In this document: positions 1 through 8,113 of the stretch, one piece after another | How the letters are laid out: each line of letters begins with the position of its first letter | How positions within the stretch are numbered: the stretch's first letter is position 1 | NCBI RefSeq assembly: GCF_001439605.1 | Contig: NZ_LMBX01000012.1 | Coordinates: 28,389 to 92,388, forward strand | Length of the DNA stretch: 64,000 nt | Direction: 5' to 3' | Origin: Cytobacillus praedii | GTDB lineage: Bacteria; Bacillota; Bacilli; Bacillales; Cytobacillaceae | Position numbers and translations under genes: made by a program | The notes under the pieces: model-generated | Databases searched by the model: none | What the model was told of the DNA's origin: nothing | The model's input: the letters and a program-made list of their open reading frames with translations, nothing else

Positions 1-150
1 GTTGGTTACCGTTCAGCTCTCTTTTCCCTGTTTACGGGTATCATTCATATCGTTTAGTTACCGCTGAGCGCTATTTTCCATGTTTGCGGGCAACATACAC
101 CTTAATAGGATCATTCCTTACTGGCTATTCATGGTTACCCTTATTAGAAA
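1..150. repeat. Degenerate ~52-bp direct repeat at window edge
   Basis: Two diverged units are visible: GGTTACCG at 4-11 and AGTTACCG at 56-63 are each followed about 20 bases later by a CCCTGTTTACGGG / CCATGTTTGCGGG core, a period of 52. A weaker third start (GGTTACCC) lies near 134. The array probably continues left of the window. The rest of 150-470 is AT-rich and I see no gene in it. Confidence 0.45.
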
Positions 151-472
151 TTTTTCATCACTCATATGAGTGGAAGCTAAGTAGTATAAAAACCTCCTCG
201 AAAATACTATATTAATGATCACCACCTGGTTACTTCCTCCGTGCTCCCTCCACATTAATAGATTAAAATTACTAACATCTTGATTATATAAATAACAACT
301 TAACTGGCTATAAACTGCATCTTAAAATTATTGAAAAAAAGTATAAAATAAATTTAATATTTACCTATTTAAATTCCCATGCATTCCAGAAATAAGATTG
401 TCTTTATTAAAGAAGGATTATTATCATTACTAGAAGATAAAGTGTCCATATCCAGACCCAACTGCAAGCTCT

Positions 473-512
473 AAAACAGAAAGACCCCATTAAATGGAGT
501 CTTTCTGTTTTT
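473..512 (-). terminator. Rho-independent terminator
   Basis: Long near-perfect inverted repeat: AAAACAGAAAGAC and GTCTTTCTGTTTT arms enclose an inner CCATT/AATGG stem. It lies about 50 bases downstream of the second amidohydrolase stop and ends the minus-strand operon. Confidence 0.75.
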
Positions 513-562
513 AGAGCTATTTATAAATAATTTCGAGTTTATTCATTCACATACTGCTATTC

Positions 563-1792
563 TTATTTAGATTCAAGAGTACCTGAAACAATAGTTCCTT
601 TAAACATGGTAGCAACTCGGTTAGATCTTCTAGCGACTGCTTCAGCAGAACACGATGCTTCAACGAAAACAAAACTCGCTTCATCTCCAGCTTTTGGCCA
701 AACCTGATCTCCATTTTGATTAAGAGGTGTTTTTCCACCGGTAATAAAATAGAGTGTTTGTGCTAATGACCGTTCATCTGTCCATCCAGAAATTTCTGCT
801 AAACGGCCTGCACGTTCTAGTATGTCGCCATTTCCAAATGGGGACCATACATCCAAAATATTATCACACCCAACTGCAACAGATACTCCTTTCCGACGTA
901 ATAAGCCTACTGGCGGAAATTTTCTCCCTAAAGGGACACTCGTAATAATAGTGATTCCTGCATCAGCCAATCGTTCTGCCATGTCTTCCGCTTGATATTG
1001 AGCTATATCGCCGAGTCCAAATGCATGACTAATTGATACCTTTCCTTGGTGGCCAGCATCCTTTGTAAGCTGAGCCAGCCTTTTCATCGTAAAGATGCCT
1101 AAATGGTCTGCATCATGTAAATGCAAATCTATTCCCACGTCACCTTCCAATGCTAGTGCGACCATTTCTTGAAGAGAGGCTTCAATATCCCCATCAACTG
1201 TAGCTGGATCTACTCCGCCCACAAAGCTGACTCCTTGGTGCAGGGCTTCTCTTACTAATTCTTTGGCATTTGATCGTAATAACCCATGTTGCGGGAATGC
1301 AACAATTTCATATGATAACTGACCATTAAAAGTTTGAAGTGCTTTTTGAACCTCTTCTAAATTCTTTAATCCCACTTCAGGATAGATATCAACATGTGTC
1401 CGTACATGAGTAACTCCGGCTTTTAAATAAACATCGAGTAATTTTTCTGCTCGTTCCTGTGTAGTTGTTCCCAATGCAGGAAGAGTATCCTTCTCGATTT
1501 GAAGGCGTTCAAAAATACTTTTAACTGGTGTAACCGAACGCCATCTATCTCCTAGTATAGTTTTATCTAAATGACAATGTTTTTCGATAAACGATGGAAG
1601 AACCAACAAGTGGTTTGCATCTTTTTTCGGTAAATTGTCTGTAATAGCCTCGTGAGCTGCAATAATCTTCTCAATTTTCCCATCCGTAATTAAAAGATGG
1701 CAGGATTCTGTATCTGTTCCTGTTATCACGTCATTTTCTAAACGGTATCCGCTCTCTAATTGTGCATTTATTAACCAAAAAGATGATTTCAT
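563..1792 (-). CDS. Cytosine-deaminase-like amidohydrolase (copy 2 of tandem pair)
   Basis: A 409-residue cytoplasmic metal-dependent hydrolase of the amidohydrolase superfamily, closest in layout to CodA-type deaminases. Visible: HCHLDKT (H72, H74) for the metal, RTHVD, FPQHG, DLHLHD, SHAFGL and the metal-ligand aspartate in GCDNI. Where CodA has its proton-shuttle glutamate in an HCDE motif, this protein has HLHD, so the substrate may not be cytosine. It lies 27 bases after the stop of a paralogue (1820-3043), as the last gene of a three-gene operon with an ankyrin lipoprotein. Substrate unknown; a ring amidohydrolase or deaminase is the safest call. Codon use looks like that of the neighbours. 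Confidence 0.8.
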   Translation of the reverse strand: MKSSFWLINAQLESGYRLENDVITGTDTESCHLLITDGKIEKIIAAHEAITDNLPKKDANHLLVLPSFIEKHCHLDKTILGDRWRSVTPVKSIFERLQIEKDTLPALGTTTQERAEKLLDVYLKAGVTHVRTHVDIYPEVGLKNLEEVQKALQTFNGQLSYEIVAFPQHGLLRSNAKELVREALHQGVSFVGGVDPATVDGDIEASLQEMVALALEGDVGIDLHLHDADHLGIFTMKRLAQLTKDAGHQGKVSISHAFGLGDIAQYQAEDMAERLADAGITIITSVPLGRKFPPVGLLRRKGVSVAVGCDNILDVWSPFGNGDILERAGRLAEISGWTDERSLAQTLYFITGGKTPLNQNGDQVWPKAGDEASFVFVEASCSAEAVARRSNRVATMFKGTIVSGTLESK

Positions 1793-1819
1793 CTCCCATC
1801 AATCCTTTCTTTCCATTAA

Positions 1820-3043
1820 TTATAATGAGCCAGAAACTACATTCCCTTTAAAGAATACTGCTACTCTCCTAGCTCTTCTTGCAACTGCTTCAGCTGAACA
1901 ACTCGCGTCAACGATAACAAAATCAGCATCATCTCCTACTTTCGGCCAAACTTGCTCTCCTTCGTTATTTAAAGGAACTATGCCTCCAGTAATAAACCTT
2001 AATGTTTGTCCTAACGAACGTTCATCACTCAAGCCAAAACGTTCTGCTAACGTACCTGCTTTTTCTAAACTGTCTCCTTTTCCAAATGGGGACCAGTGAT
2101 CGGTTATACTATCATCACCTAATGAAATCTCTACTCCTTTTTCCTGTAAGAGAGGAATTGGAATCGTTCTTCTAATAGGAACAGAGGATGTAATTGAAAT
2201 CCCATTATTAGCCAGCAGTTCTGCAACTTCGTCTGCTTCTTGATGAGAGACATCAGCTAAGGCTAACGCATGGCTGATCGTTACCCTTCCTTGCCAACCC
2301 GCTTCCTCAGTTAAGGATGCCAATCTCTTAAACGTAAATATTCCCAGATGGCCTGGATCATGAATATGGAGATCAATGTTGGCATTTGCCTCAACTGCAA
2401 GTTCCATCACCGTTTGTAATGATTTCTCAATATTTTCATCTATGGATGCTGGGTCAACACCACCTACTAGGGAGGCGCCATTTTGCAATGCCTCTCGAAT
2501 AAGTGAAACAGATTGACTTCGTAATAAGCCATGTTGCGGGAAAGCAACAATTTCGATGGAAGCTTTATTTTTGTAAGACTCTTTTGCCCGTAAAGTAGCT
2601 TCAAGATTTTTTAACCCGATATAAGGATCAATATTACAATGCGTACGGATATGGGTAGAGCCCGCACGCAAGAGTAAATCTATTAATTTTTTTGCCCTTT
2701 CCTCAGCGACAGGCAATAACCGCGGAAGCAGCTCCTCCTCTTCTTCTAACCTTGTCAGTAACCCCTTAGTTGGAACAGTTGGTGCTTTCCAAGGTCCGCC
2801 ATAATATGTTTTGTCAATATGAATGTGCATATCTCTAAAGGATGGAAGCATTAAATAATGATTTGCATCCCATTTAGGTAATTGGGGTTCTAACTGCTTG
2901 TCAGCTGAAACAATTTCAAGTACTTTTCCATCTTGAATTCTCACATGGAAAATTTCTGTTTTTGTTCCTGTGATGGCACCATTTTCATAGTAGTAACCAA
3001 CTTCTAATCTGAGATTTGTTAGCCAATATTCATTTTTTGTCAC
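1820..3043 (-). CDS. Cytosine-deaminase-like amidohydrolase (copy 1 of tandem pair)
   Basis: A 407-residue paralogue of the next gene, with the same order of motifs: DMHIHIDKT, FPQHG, DLHIHD, SHALAL and GDDSI. The segment RTHVDIYP of the sister is RTHCNIDP here, so the two may differ in substrate. The start is GTG (codon 3043-3041), ten bases after AAAGGAGG. It is 16 bases downstream of the ankyrin gene stop and translationally close to it. The duplication looks old, since the copies differ throughout. Function inferred only to the level of amidohydrolase/deaminase. Confidence 0.8.
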   Translation of the reverse strand: MTKNEYWLTNLRLEVGYYYENGAITGTKTEIFHVRIQDGKVLEIVSADKQLEPQLPKWDANHYLMLPSFRDMHIHIDKTYYGGPWKAPTVPTKGLLTRLEEEEELLPRLLPVAEERAKKLIDLLLRAGSTHIRTHCNIDPYIGLKNLEATLRAKESYKNKASIEIVAFPQHGLLRSQSVSLIREALQNGASLVGGVDPASIDENIEKSLQTVMELAVEANANIDLHIHDPGHLGIFTFKRLASLTEEAGWQGRVTISHALALADVSHQEADEVAELLANNGISITSSVPIRRTIPIPLLQEKGVEISLGDDSITDHWSPFGKGDSLEKAGTLAERFGLSDERSLGQTLRFITGGIVPLNNEGEQVWPKVGDDADFVIVDASCSAEAVARRARRVAVFFKGNVVSGSL

Positions 3044-3059
3044 TTTCGGTTGCCCTCCT

Positions 3060-3779
3060 TTAATAGTTACTTCTATGGTTAAGCAGGATTTCTTCTATTT
3101 CTCGGAATCCGCGATTTTGAGCATGCTTTAGCGGTGTAATCCCATCTTTGTCCGCTATAGAAACATCCGCTCCATGGTCAACTAACAATTGAACAATTTT
3201 TTGATGTTTCTTTCCCCCGTCTCCTAAAATAATCGCTTCTAATAAGGCTGTCCAATGCAAATCATTGATATGATTTACATCTATATCTGAATTAGTGAGA
3301 AGTTCTTTCACAACCTCAACATGTCCTCGTTCAGATGCTGGAATTAGGGCAGTACCTCCAAATCGATTAGTAAGTGAAGGATCAGCTCCTGCCTCGTTTG
3401 CTAATTTGACAATTTCGTTTATCCCTTCAGCACCAGCGTACAAAAGTACGTTATTCAGATTTTTATCACGAATATTAATGTCTGCTCCTTTTTCGATCAG
3501 GTTTCTAACCATTTCTACCTGATTGTTATAGGTAGCTGCCATTACGGCTGTTCTTCCTCTGTTGTCTGTCACATTGATGTCTGCTCCATTTTCAAGTAAC
3601 TGCAGTACTTTCTCAATGTCTCCTTTCTCGGCTGATTCAATTAATTGTCCTTGATCCATCAACTTTTCCCCCTGTTCTGTTTGTGTTCCATTAGAAGGAC
3701 TTTGTAAGGAATCCTCATTTGACTGACATGCAGTGAGCAGAAAAACATATAAAACCAAGAAAATCCGAACTTTCATCAT
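3060..3779 (-). CDS. Ankyrin-repeat lipoprotein
   Basis: A 239-residue protein with a short signal peptide ending in a lipobox (LLTAC, Cys about 18), so it should be a lipoprotein on the outer face of the membrane. A Ser/Gln/Glu-rich linker is followed by about five ankyrin repeats (motifs such as GADINVTDNRGRTAVMAA and GADVSIADKDGITPLKHA). Ankyrin repeats bind proteins; the partner is unknown. First gene of the operon with the two amidohydrolases; start ATG eight bases after GGAGG. Why a surface ankyrin protein is co-transcribed with cytoplasmic deaminases is not clear. Confidence 0.85.
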   Translation of the reverse strand: MMKVRIFLVLYVFLLTACQSNEDSLQSPSNGTQTEQGEKLMDQGQLIESAEKGDIEKVLQLLENGADINVTDNRGRTAVMAATYNNQVEMVRNLIEKGADINIRDKNLNNVLLYAGAEGINEIVKLANEAGADPSLTNRFGGTALIPASERGHVEVVKELLTNSDIDVNHINDLHWTALLEAIILGDGGKKHQKIVQLLVDHGADVSIADKDGITPLKHAQNRGFREIEEILLNHRSNY

Positions 3780-3815
3780 TTCTTTTTCCTCCGATACTAA
3801 TATGCTATCATTGGA

Positions 3816-3873
3816 TTAACTATATGAAAAATATAAAGAAAATAAGTCTTACTAATTTTTTTCATATAGTTAA
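3816..3873. promoter_or_regulatory. Perfect 16-bp inverted repeat between divergent genes
   Basis: Left arm TTAACTATATGAAAAA (3816-3831) and its exact complement (3858-3873) are separated by 26 bases. The site lies between the divergent ankyrin operon and the LysR gene, and the right arm touches the LysR ribosome binding site (AAGGAGG, 3874-3880). It is a candidate operator for the LysR protein, or an RNA hairpin in its leader. Binding is inferred. Confidence 0.55.
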
Positions 3874-3889
3874 AAGGAGGCTCTTGAAA

Positions 3890-4783
3890 ATGGACATTAG
3901 ACAGTTGAGATACTTTATCGCCATTGTTGAGGAAGGGAAAATTTCTGCTGCTGCAGAAAGACTTCATATGTCACAACCCCCATTGAGCCAGCAATTGAAA
4001 ACAATGGAAGTGGAACTTGGGACAAAATTAGTAGAAAGAAGTGGAAAGTATTTTAAAGTTACGAACGCAGGCAAAATCTTATATAAATATGCATTACAAA
4101 TGACTCAATTGATGGAAGAAGCAAAAATTGAGGTAAAAGAAGTTGGTGCCGGAGTAAGCGGGCCGCTAACAATAGGTGTGAATACATTTTCTGTAGATAG
4201 GTTATCTGAGATTCTACAAGAAATTCAAAAACAATATCCTAAAGTTACATATAAAATTCTCCAAAATGAATCCTTTTATCTCTGTCAACTAGTTAGAAAT
4301 AGAACAATAGAACTCGCATTCATTCGTTTGCCGCTAAATGTGGATGATTTTTCAGTACATCACCTATATACCGAGCCGTTTTATTTTGTGACATCCAACA
4401 AACATCAAATACTCGATGAAGAAGTCACACTTGAAAAAATTTATGAATATCCGCTTATTTTGCCGAGTACAGAGGGGTTAGGTGTACATTATTTAATTTC
4501 CGAGGCATTTTCACGACTTTCCTTACAACCTCATATCATTGGTGAATGTTCAGATATTACACTTTTGCTCGATCTAATTTCAGCCGATTTTGGCACATCT
4601 ATTGTTCCAGAAACTGTTCTTAAGCAGCATGAAGGATATCCTATAAATTCTTATAAAATTACAAGTACAAAGCTATCTTCCCCAGTGGGATTAATATGGT
4701 TAAAAAACCATTCGTTATCTAAGGCCGCACAAAACTTTGTAGATTTATTCAAAGAAAAAGGATCTGCCGGCACATATGCATGA
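3890..4783 (+). CDS. LysR-family transcriptional regulator
   Basis: A 297-residue regulator with the classic N-terminal winged helix (MDIRQLRYFIAIVEEGKISA, then RLHMSQPPLSQQLK) and a two-lobed effector domain from about residue 90. I place the start at the ATG at 3890, nine bases after AAGGAGG, rather than at the upstream in-frame ATG at 3824, because LysR proteins begin right at the DRQLRYF-type helix. Divergent from the ankyrin/amidohydrolase operon, with a 58-bp palindrome between them, so it probably controls that operon and itself. Effector unknown. Confidence 0.9.
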   Translation: MDIRQLRYFIAIVEEGKISAAAERLHMSQPPLSQQLKTMEVELGTKLVERSGKYFKVTNAGKILYKYALQMTQLMEEAKIEVKEVGAGVSGPLTIGVNTFSVDRLSEILQEIQKQYPKVTYKILQNESFYLCQLVRNRTIELAFIRLPLNVDDFSVHHLYTEPFYFVTSNKHQILDEEVTLEKIYEYPLILPSTEGLGVHYLISEAFSRLSLQPHIIGECSDITLLLDLISADFGTSIVPETVLKQHEGYPINSYKITSTKLSSPVGLIWLKNHSLSKAAQNFVDLFKEKGSAGTYA

Positions 4784-4790
4784 GCATATA

Positions 4791-4826
4791 AAAAAACAGG
4801 CACATGCTGTGCCTGCTTCCTTTTTA
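4791..4826. terminator. Bidirectional terminator
   Basis: CAGGCACA-TGC-TGTGCCTG stem (4797-4815) flanked by a run of A on the left and CTTCCTTTTT on the right. It serves the LysR gene on the plus strand and the small minus-strand gene ending at 4824. Confidence 0.75.
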
Positions 4827-4958
4827 TTCACTATTTTGTGTATTATTAAAGAAGATTTGTGCAGTGTCTTTTTTTAAGTTCAATTCTTTTTTTATCTTTC
4901 CCATTTTTCCATCAGACTCATAGCTAAGTTGAAAGGACTTTTCATTTTTCTTTTCCAC
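4824..4958 (-). CDS. Small hypothetical protein, 44 aa
   Basis: A GTG-initiated open frame of 44 residues (begins MEKKNEKSFQLSY, ends FFNNTQNSE) with a GAGGAG ribosome binding site seven bases before the start and a terminator just after the stop. The protein is charged, has no membrane segment and I do not recognise a family. It stands alone between the convergent LysR gene and the staygreen gene. Ribosome binding site, stop and terminator together make it a credible gene. Confidence 0.5.
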   Translation of the reverse strand: MEKKNEKSFQLSYESDGKMGKIKKELNLKKDTAQIFFNNTQNSE

Positions 4959-5033
4959 TATCAAATCACTCCTCTTCTACTATCTTGTTTCCATTTACCA
5001 AGCTTATACCTAGTTTCTTTAAAATCTTCGAGG

Positions 5034-5062
5034 AACAAAAAAACACAGGTAGTATTCCTGTG
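5034..5062 (-). terminator. Rho-independent terminator
   Basis: CACAGG (5044-5049) and CCTGTG (5057-5062) stem followed in the minus direction by a run of seven T. It ends the staygreen-family gene. Confidence 0.7.
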
Positions 5063-5077
5063 CCAGGTAAAGGACCG

Positions 5078-5557
5078 TTATGTTCCCAAAAGCTGCATGG
5101 CTTCATTTAAATATTGCCGAGGAGTTTCATAATAGATAATCTTATTAAAATCTTTATAATTTGATTGGAAATGAATATATATCGGTGAATCTAAAAGCCA
5201 AGGATAGTTAGAGAAAAATGGTCGATCCCCAAATATCATGGCCGCTAAAGCACTTTTTACTTCCCGTTGAAAGATTAAAAAGCGAACATTTGCATACTTT
5301 TCATCAAATGATTCATCACTTATAAAGATTTTTCCACTGAGAACGTATTGGCCCATTTGTGGCGTCCATTCTGCTAGTACCTCATCACGAAATTCTACTT
5401 GTATGGCATTAAAGTCATATTGATACCCAATGGATAAATATGATTCTCCGGTTGTCTTCGATTGTGTCCAAGTATATTTTCGACGATCAACTGGTCGAAA
5501 TTCAGTTGCTGGCGGTAAATATAGGACAGTTATTTTCGTCGGATCCCAATTGTTCAT
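5078..5557 (-). CDS. Staygreen-family protein
   Basis: A 159-residue protein with the N-terminal pattern of the staygreen family (DPTKITVLYLPP, then DRRKYTWTQSKTTGESYLSI). In plants the homologue is the magnesium dechelatase acting on chlorophyll a; some bacterial homologues dechelate chlorophyll-like pigments in vitro. The biological role in non-photosynthetic Bacillaceae is unknown. The ribosome binding site AAAGGGGG lies about 11 bases before the ATG. Monocistronic, with its own terminator at 5034-5062. Confidence 0.75.
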   Translation of the reverse strand: MNNWDPTKITVLYLPPATEFRPVDRRKYTWTQSKTTGESYLSIGYQYDFNAIQVEFRDEVLAEWTPQMGQYVLSGKIFISDESFDEKYANVRFLIFQREVKSALAAMIFGDRPFFSNYPWLLDSPIYIHFQSNYKDFNKIIYYETPRQYLNEAMQLLGT

Positions 5558-5624
5558 ACTTTATGTGACCCCCTTTACACAACACCATTTTCAACAGTTT
5601 ATGAGAAATGAATGAAAAACGTGA

Positions 5625-6392
5625 TTAATGCCTATTTTTCTTTCTTTTTCCTTCCATAATTTTCGTGTCCTTTAGGATCCATTTCCCATTTTCATACATC
5701 CATGTAGATACAACATTTGCAATCCAATCTGCATGGTAAGCACCGCTTATAGCTTGAACGCCCGTTAATCCATAATTTTCCCCATTAAAAATAACAGGTT
5801 TTAAACTAGAGTAACCATCCACCATCAGCTCTGTCGGTTCACTAAGCTTCCCATTTATAAAAAGGCCGCTTTTTTCATAATCCATTCCTCTATTCCTTAA
5901 ATCAAAGGTAACTGATTTTCCTGTCTCCTGGATCGTGATTGAAGCTTTATAGCCATTATGAAATTGCCCGTTAATTACGAGTGGATCAGGAACTGTTATA
6001 TCTGTAATCTTAAAGTCCTTTAAGGTATACAAATAATGATTTGAAATTCCCCCGCTTCCACCTGTTTCAATACTCACATACATATCCTTCACTTTATCAT
6101 GGTTTAAATCAACAAATTGAACATGCGGATTATAACCGCCATCCAACTCCATTTTGTATTCTTGTCCATTGGAGGCAGAAATGTGCAGTTGGATTTCTTT
6201 AAGAAATTGCTGCCCTTCCTCATATGGAATCCCTCTTATTTCAATTAAGTCATCTTTTCCATCCCCTGTCACATCCATGCTATTCTTAGACATCGTTTTC
6301 CATTTACTGTTATTCTCACCTGCATAAACCCCGGTAATCGAAAGAGTCATAAAGAATAAAGCTGCAAGTGCAAAAATCATTTCTTTTTTCAT
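5625..6392 (-). CDS. Secreted protein with VCBS/FG-GAP-like region
   Basis: A 255-residue protein with a Sec signal peptide (MKKEMIFALAALFFMTLSI, cleavage likely after VYA). Calcium-loop-like segments DVTGDGKDDLIEIRG and VDLNHDKVKDMYVSI resemble integrin-type FG-GAP/VCBS repeats. I chose the ATG at 6392, eight bases after GGGAGG, over an in-frame ATG eight codons upstream, because the signal peptide begins there. Exported, role unknown. It follows alsT at a distance of about 130 bases, beyond the alsT terminator, so it has its own promoter. Confidence 0.7.
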   Translation of the reverse strand: MKKEMIFALAALFFMTLSITGVYAGENNSKWKTMSKNSMDVTGDGKDDLIEIRGIPYEEGQQFLKEIQLHISASNGQEYKMELDGGYNPHVQFVDLNHDKVKDMYVSIETGGSGGISNHYLYTLKDFKITDITVPDPLVINGQFHNGYKASITIQETGKSVTFDLRNRGMDYEKSGLFINGKLSEPTELMVDGYSSLKPVIFNGENYGLTGVQAISGAYHADWIANVVSTWMYENGKWILKDTKIMEGKRKKNRH

Positions 6393-6471
6393 TGAAAATA
6401 CCTCCCTTGCTTTCATACGTTAGTATGTCCAATTTTGGAAAAATAATGTAGGAATAAAAGGGGATTAAATA

Positions 6472-6505
6472 GAAAAAAGCCTCCTGCTTCGTAAATACAG
6501 GAGGC
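6472..6505 (-). terminator. Rho-independent terminator of alsT
   Basis: GCCTCCTG (6479-6486) and CAGGAGGC (6498-6505) stem followed by TTTTTTC in the minus direction, just after the alsT stop at 6519. Confidence 0.8.
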
Positions 6506-6518
6506 TTTTCATTTGATA

Positions 6519-7946
6519 TTACCCTTGATTTTTCAACGCTTCTTCCTTTGTTTCCCAGCATTCTATTCCATCTATACCAGGAATAGAATCGGCATAGAAA
6601 ACAGGATCTTTGCCTTCTTTGCGCTGAGCCTTATAGTCTTTTAAGGCAGCAAAGGCTACTTTTCCGAGCATGACAATAGCGACTAGATTGATTAATGCCA
6701 TAATCCCCATAAATAAATCAGCAAGATTCCACACAATCGCTAAATCAACAACAGCACCGAAGATCACCATTCCAATAACAGCTAAACGATAAACGAATAG
6801 TGCAGCAGGGCTGTTTTTAATAAATTCAATATTTGTTTCCCCATAATAATAGTTGCCTATCACTGATGTAAATGCGAATAAGAAGATAGCAACAGCAACA
6901 AAAATCGGTGCCCATGAACCTATATGAGAACTTAATGCAGCTTGTGTTAATTGAATCCCTGTTAAATCTGATGTTGAAAAGTCGCCATATAGAAGAATAA
7001 TAAATGCGGTTGCAGAACAAATAAGAATTGTATCAACAAACACGCCTAACGTTTGAATCAGTCCTTGTTTGACTGGGTGGCTAACAGCAGCAGTTGCAGC
7101 CGCATTCGGTGCACTCCCCATACCTGCCTCATTAGAGAACAGGCCGCGTTTAACACCCATCATAATCGCAGCACCAATCGTACCGCCTAGTACTTCATCC
7201 AGTCCAAATGCGCCTTTAACAATCATAACAATAAGATCTGGAATTTCAGTGATATTCATGATAACCACTGCGATAGCAACGAATAAATAAATAACAGCCA
7301 TAATTGGTACAACTACTTGTGAAACATTAGCAATACGTTTAACTCCGCCAAAAATGATAATTGCCGTTAATACTGCAAGAATGATTCCCATCGTTAAACG
7401 GTTAGTTCCAAATGCTTCATTAAAAGCAAGAGAAATTGTATTCGATTGGACAGAGTTGAATACAAGACCAAAACAGAACGTAATGATAATGGCAAAAACA
7501 ATTCCCATCCAGCGTTTGTTTAGCCCTTTTTCCATATAATAAGCAGGGCCGCCTCGGAAACCATCCTTATCTTTTACTTTGTAAATTTGAGCAAGCGTAC
7601 TCTCAACAAAGCTCGATGCAGCTCCTAAAAAGGCAATCAGCCACATCCAAAATACAGCACCAGGACCGCCTGTAGCAATTGCTGTTGCCACCCCTGCAAT
7701 ATTTCCTGTGCCTACCCTTGAAGCCGCACTTATACAGAAGGCCTGGAAAGAGGATATTCCTCTTTTTCCATCTGCGGAGACCATCGACTTGTCACCCAAT
7801 ATACGAAACATTTCACCAAAATAGCGCAATTGAACAAATTTACTTCTAAAACTGAAGTAAAGACCTAAAATAATTAAAGCTGCAATCAAAATATAGGTCC
7901 AAATGATGTCATTCAAATATCCAATGACTGATTCTAAAAATTCCAT
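6519..7946 (-). CDS. alsT: Sodium:alanine/glutamine symporter, AGCS family
   Basis: A 475-residue membrane carrier with about ten hydrophobic segments and the family signature ISAASRVGTGNIAGVATAIA near residue 72, plus GLFSNEAGMGSAPNAA in the middle. AGCS carriers import alanine, glycine or glutamine with sodium. The symbol follows position: in B. subtilis alsT also lies downstream of parE-parC. A 167-base gap with the parC terminator separates it from parC, so it is transcribed separately. The exact amino acid is not known from sequence. Confidence 0.9.
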   Translation of the reverse strand: MEFLESVIGYLNDIIWTYILIAALIILGLYFSFRSKFVQLRYFGEMFRILGDKSMVSADGKRGISSFQAFCISAASRVGTGNIAGVATAIATGGPGAVFWMWLIAFLGAASSFVESTLAQIYKVKDKDGFRGGPAYYMEKGLNKRWMGIVFAIIITFCFGLVFNSVQSNTISLAFNEAFGTNRLTMGIILAVLTAIIIFGGVKRIANVSQVVVPIMAVIYLFVAIAVVIMNITEIPDLIVMIVKGAFGLDEVLGGTIGAAIMMGVKRGLFSNEAGMGSAPNAAATAAVSHPVKQGLIQTLGVFVDTILICSATAFIILLYGDFSTSDLTGIQLTQAALSSHIGSWAPIFVAVAIFLFAFTSVIGNYYYGETNIEFIKNSPAALFVYRLAVIGMVIFGAVVDLAIVWNLADLFMGIMALINLVAIVMLGKVAFAALKDYKAQRKEGKDPVFYADSIPGIDGIECWETKEEALKNQG

Positions 7947-8083
7947 GCTTTTCCTCCCTTGTGTCGATTCTAGATAGATATCTTACTATTTCAAAATAAT
8001 ATTACTTTTTCTAATCTATCAAAATTATAAATAATAGACAAGTTGATTTTTTTACCTGTACGTTTTTTAAGTGAGAAATAAGA

Positions 8084-8110
8084 AAATCCCCCACCAAAAG
8101 CAGGGGATTT
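8084..8110 (-). terminator. Rho-independent terminator of parEC
   Basis: AAATCCCC (8084-8091) and GGGGATTT (8103-8110) stem, followed by TTCTTATTTC in the minus direction, four bases after the parC stop. Confidence 0.75.
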
Positions 8111-8113
8111 CAT

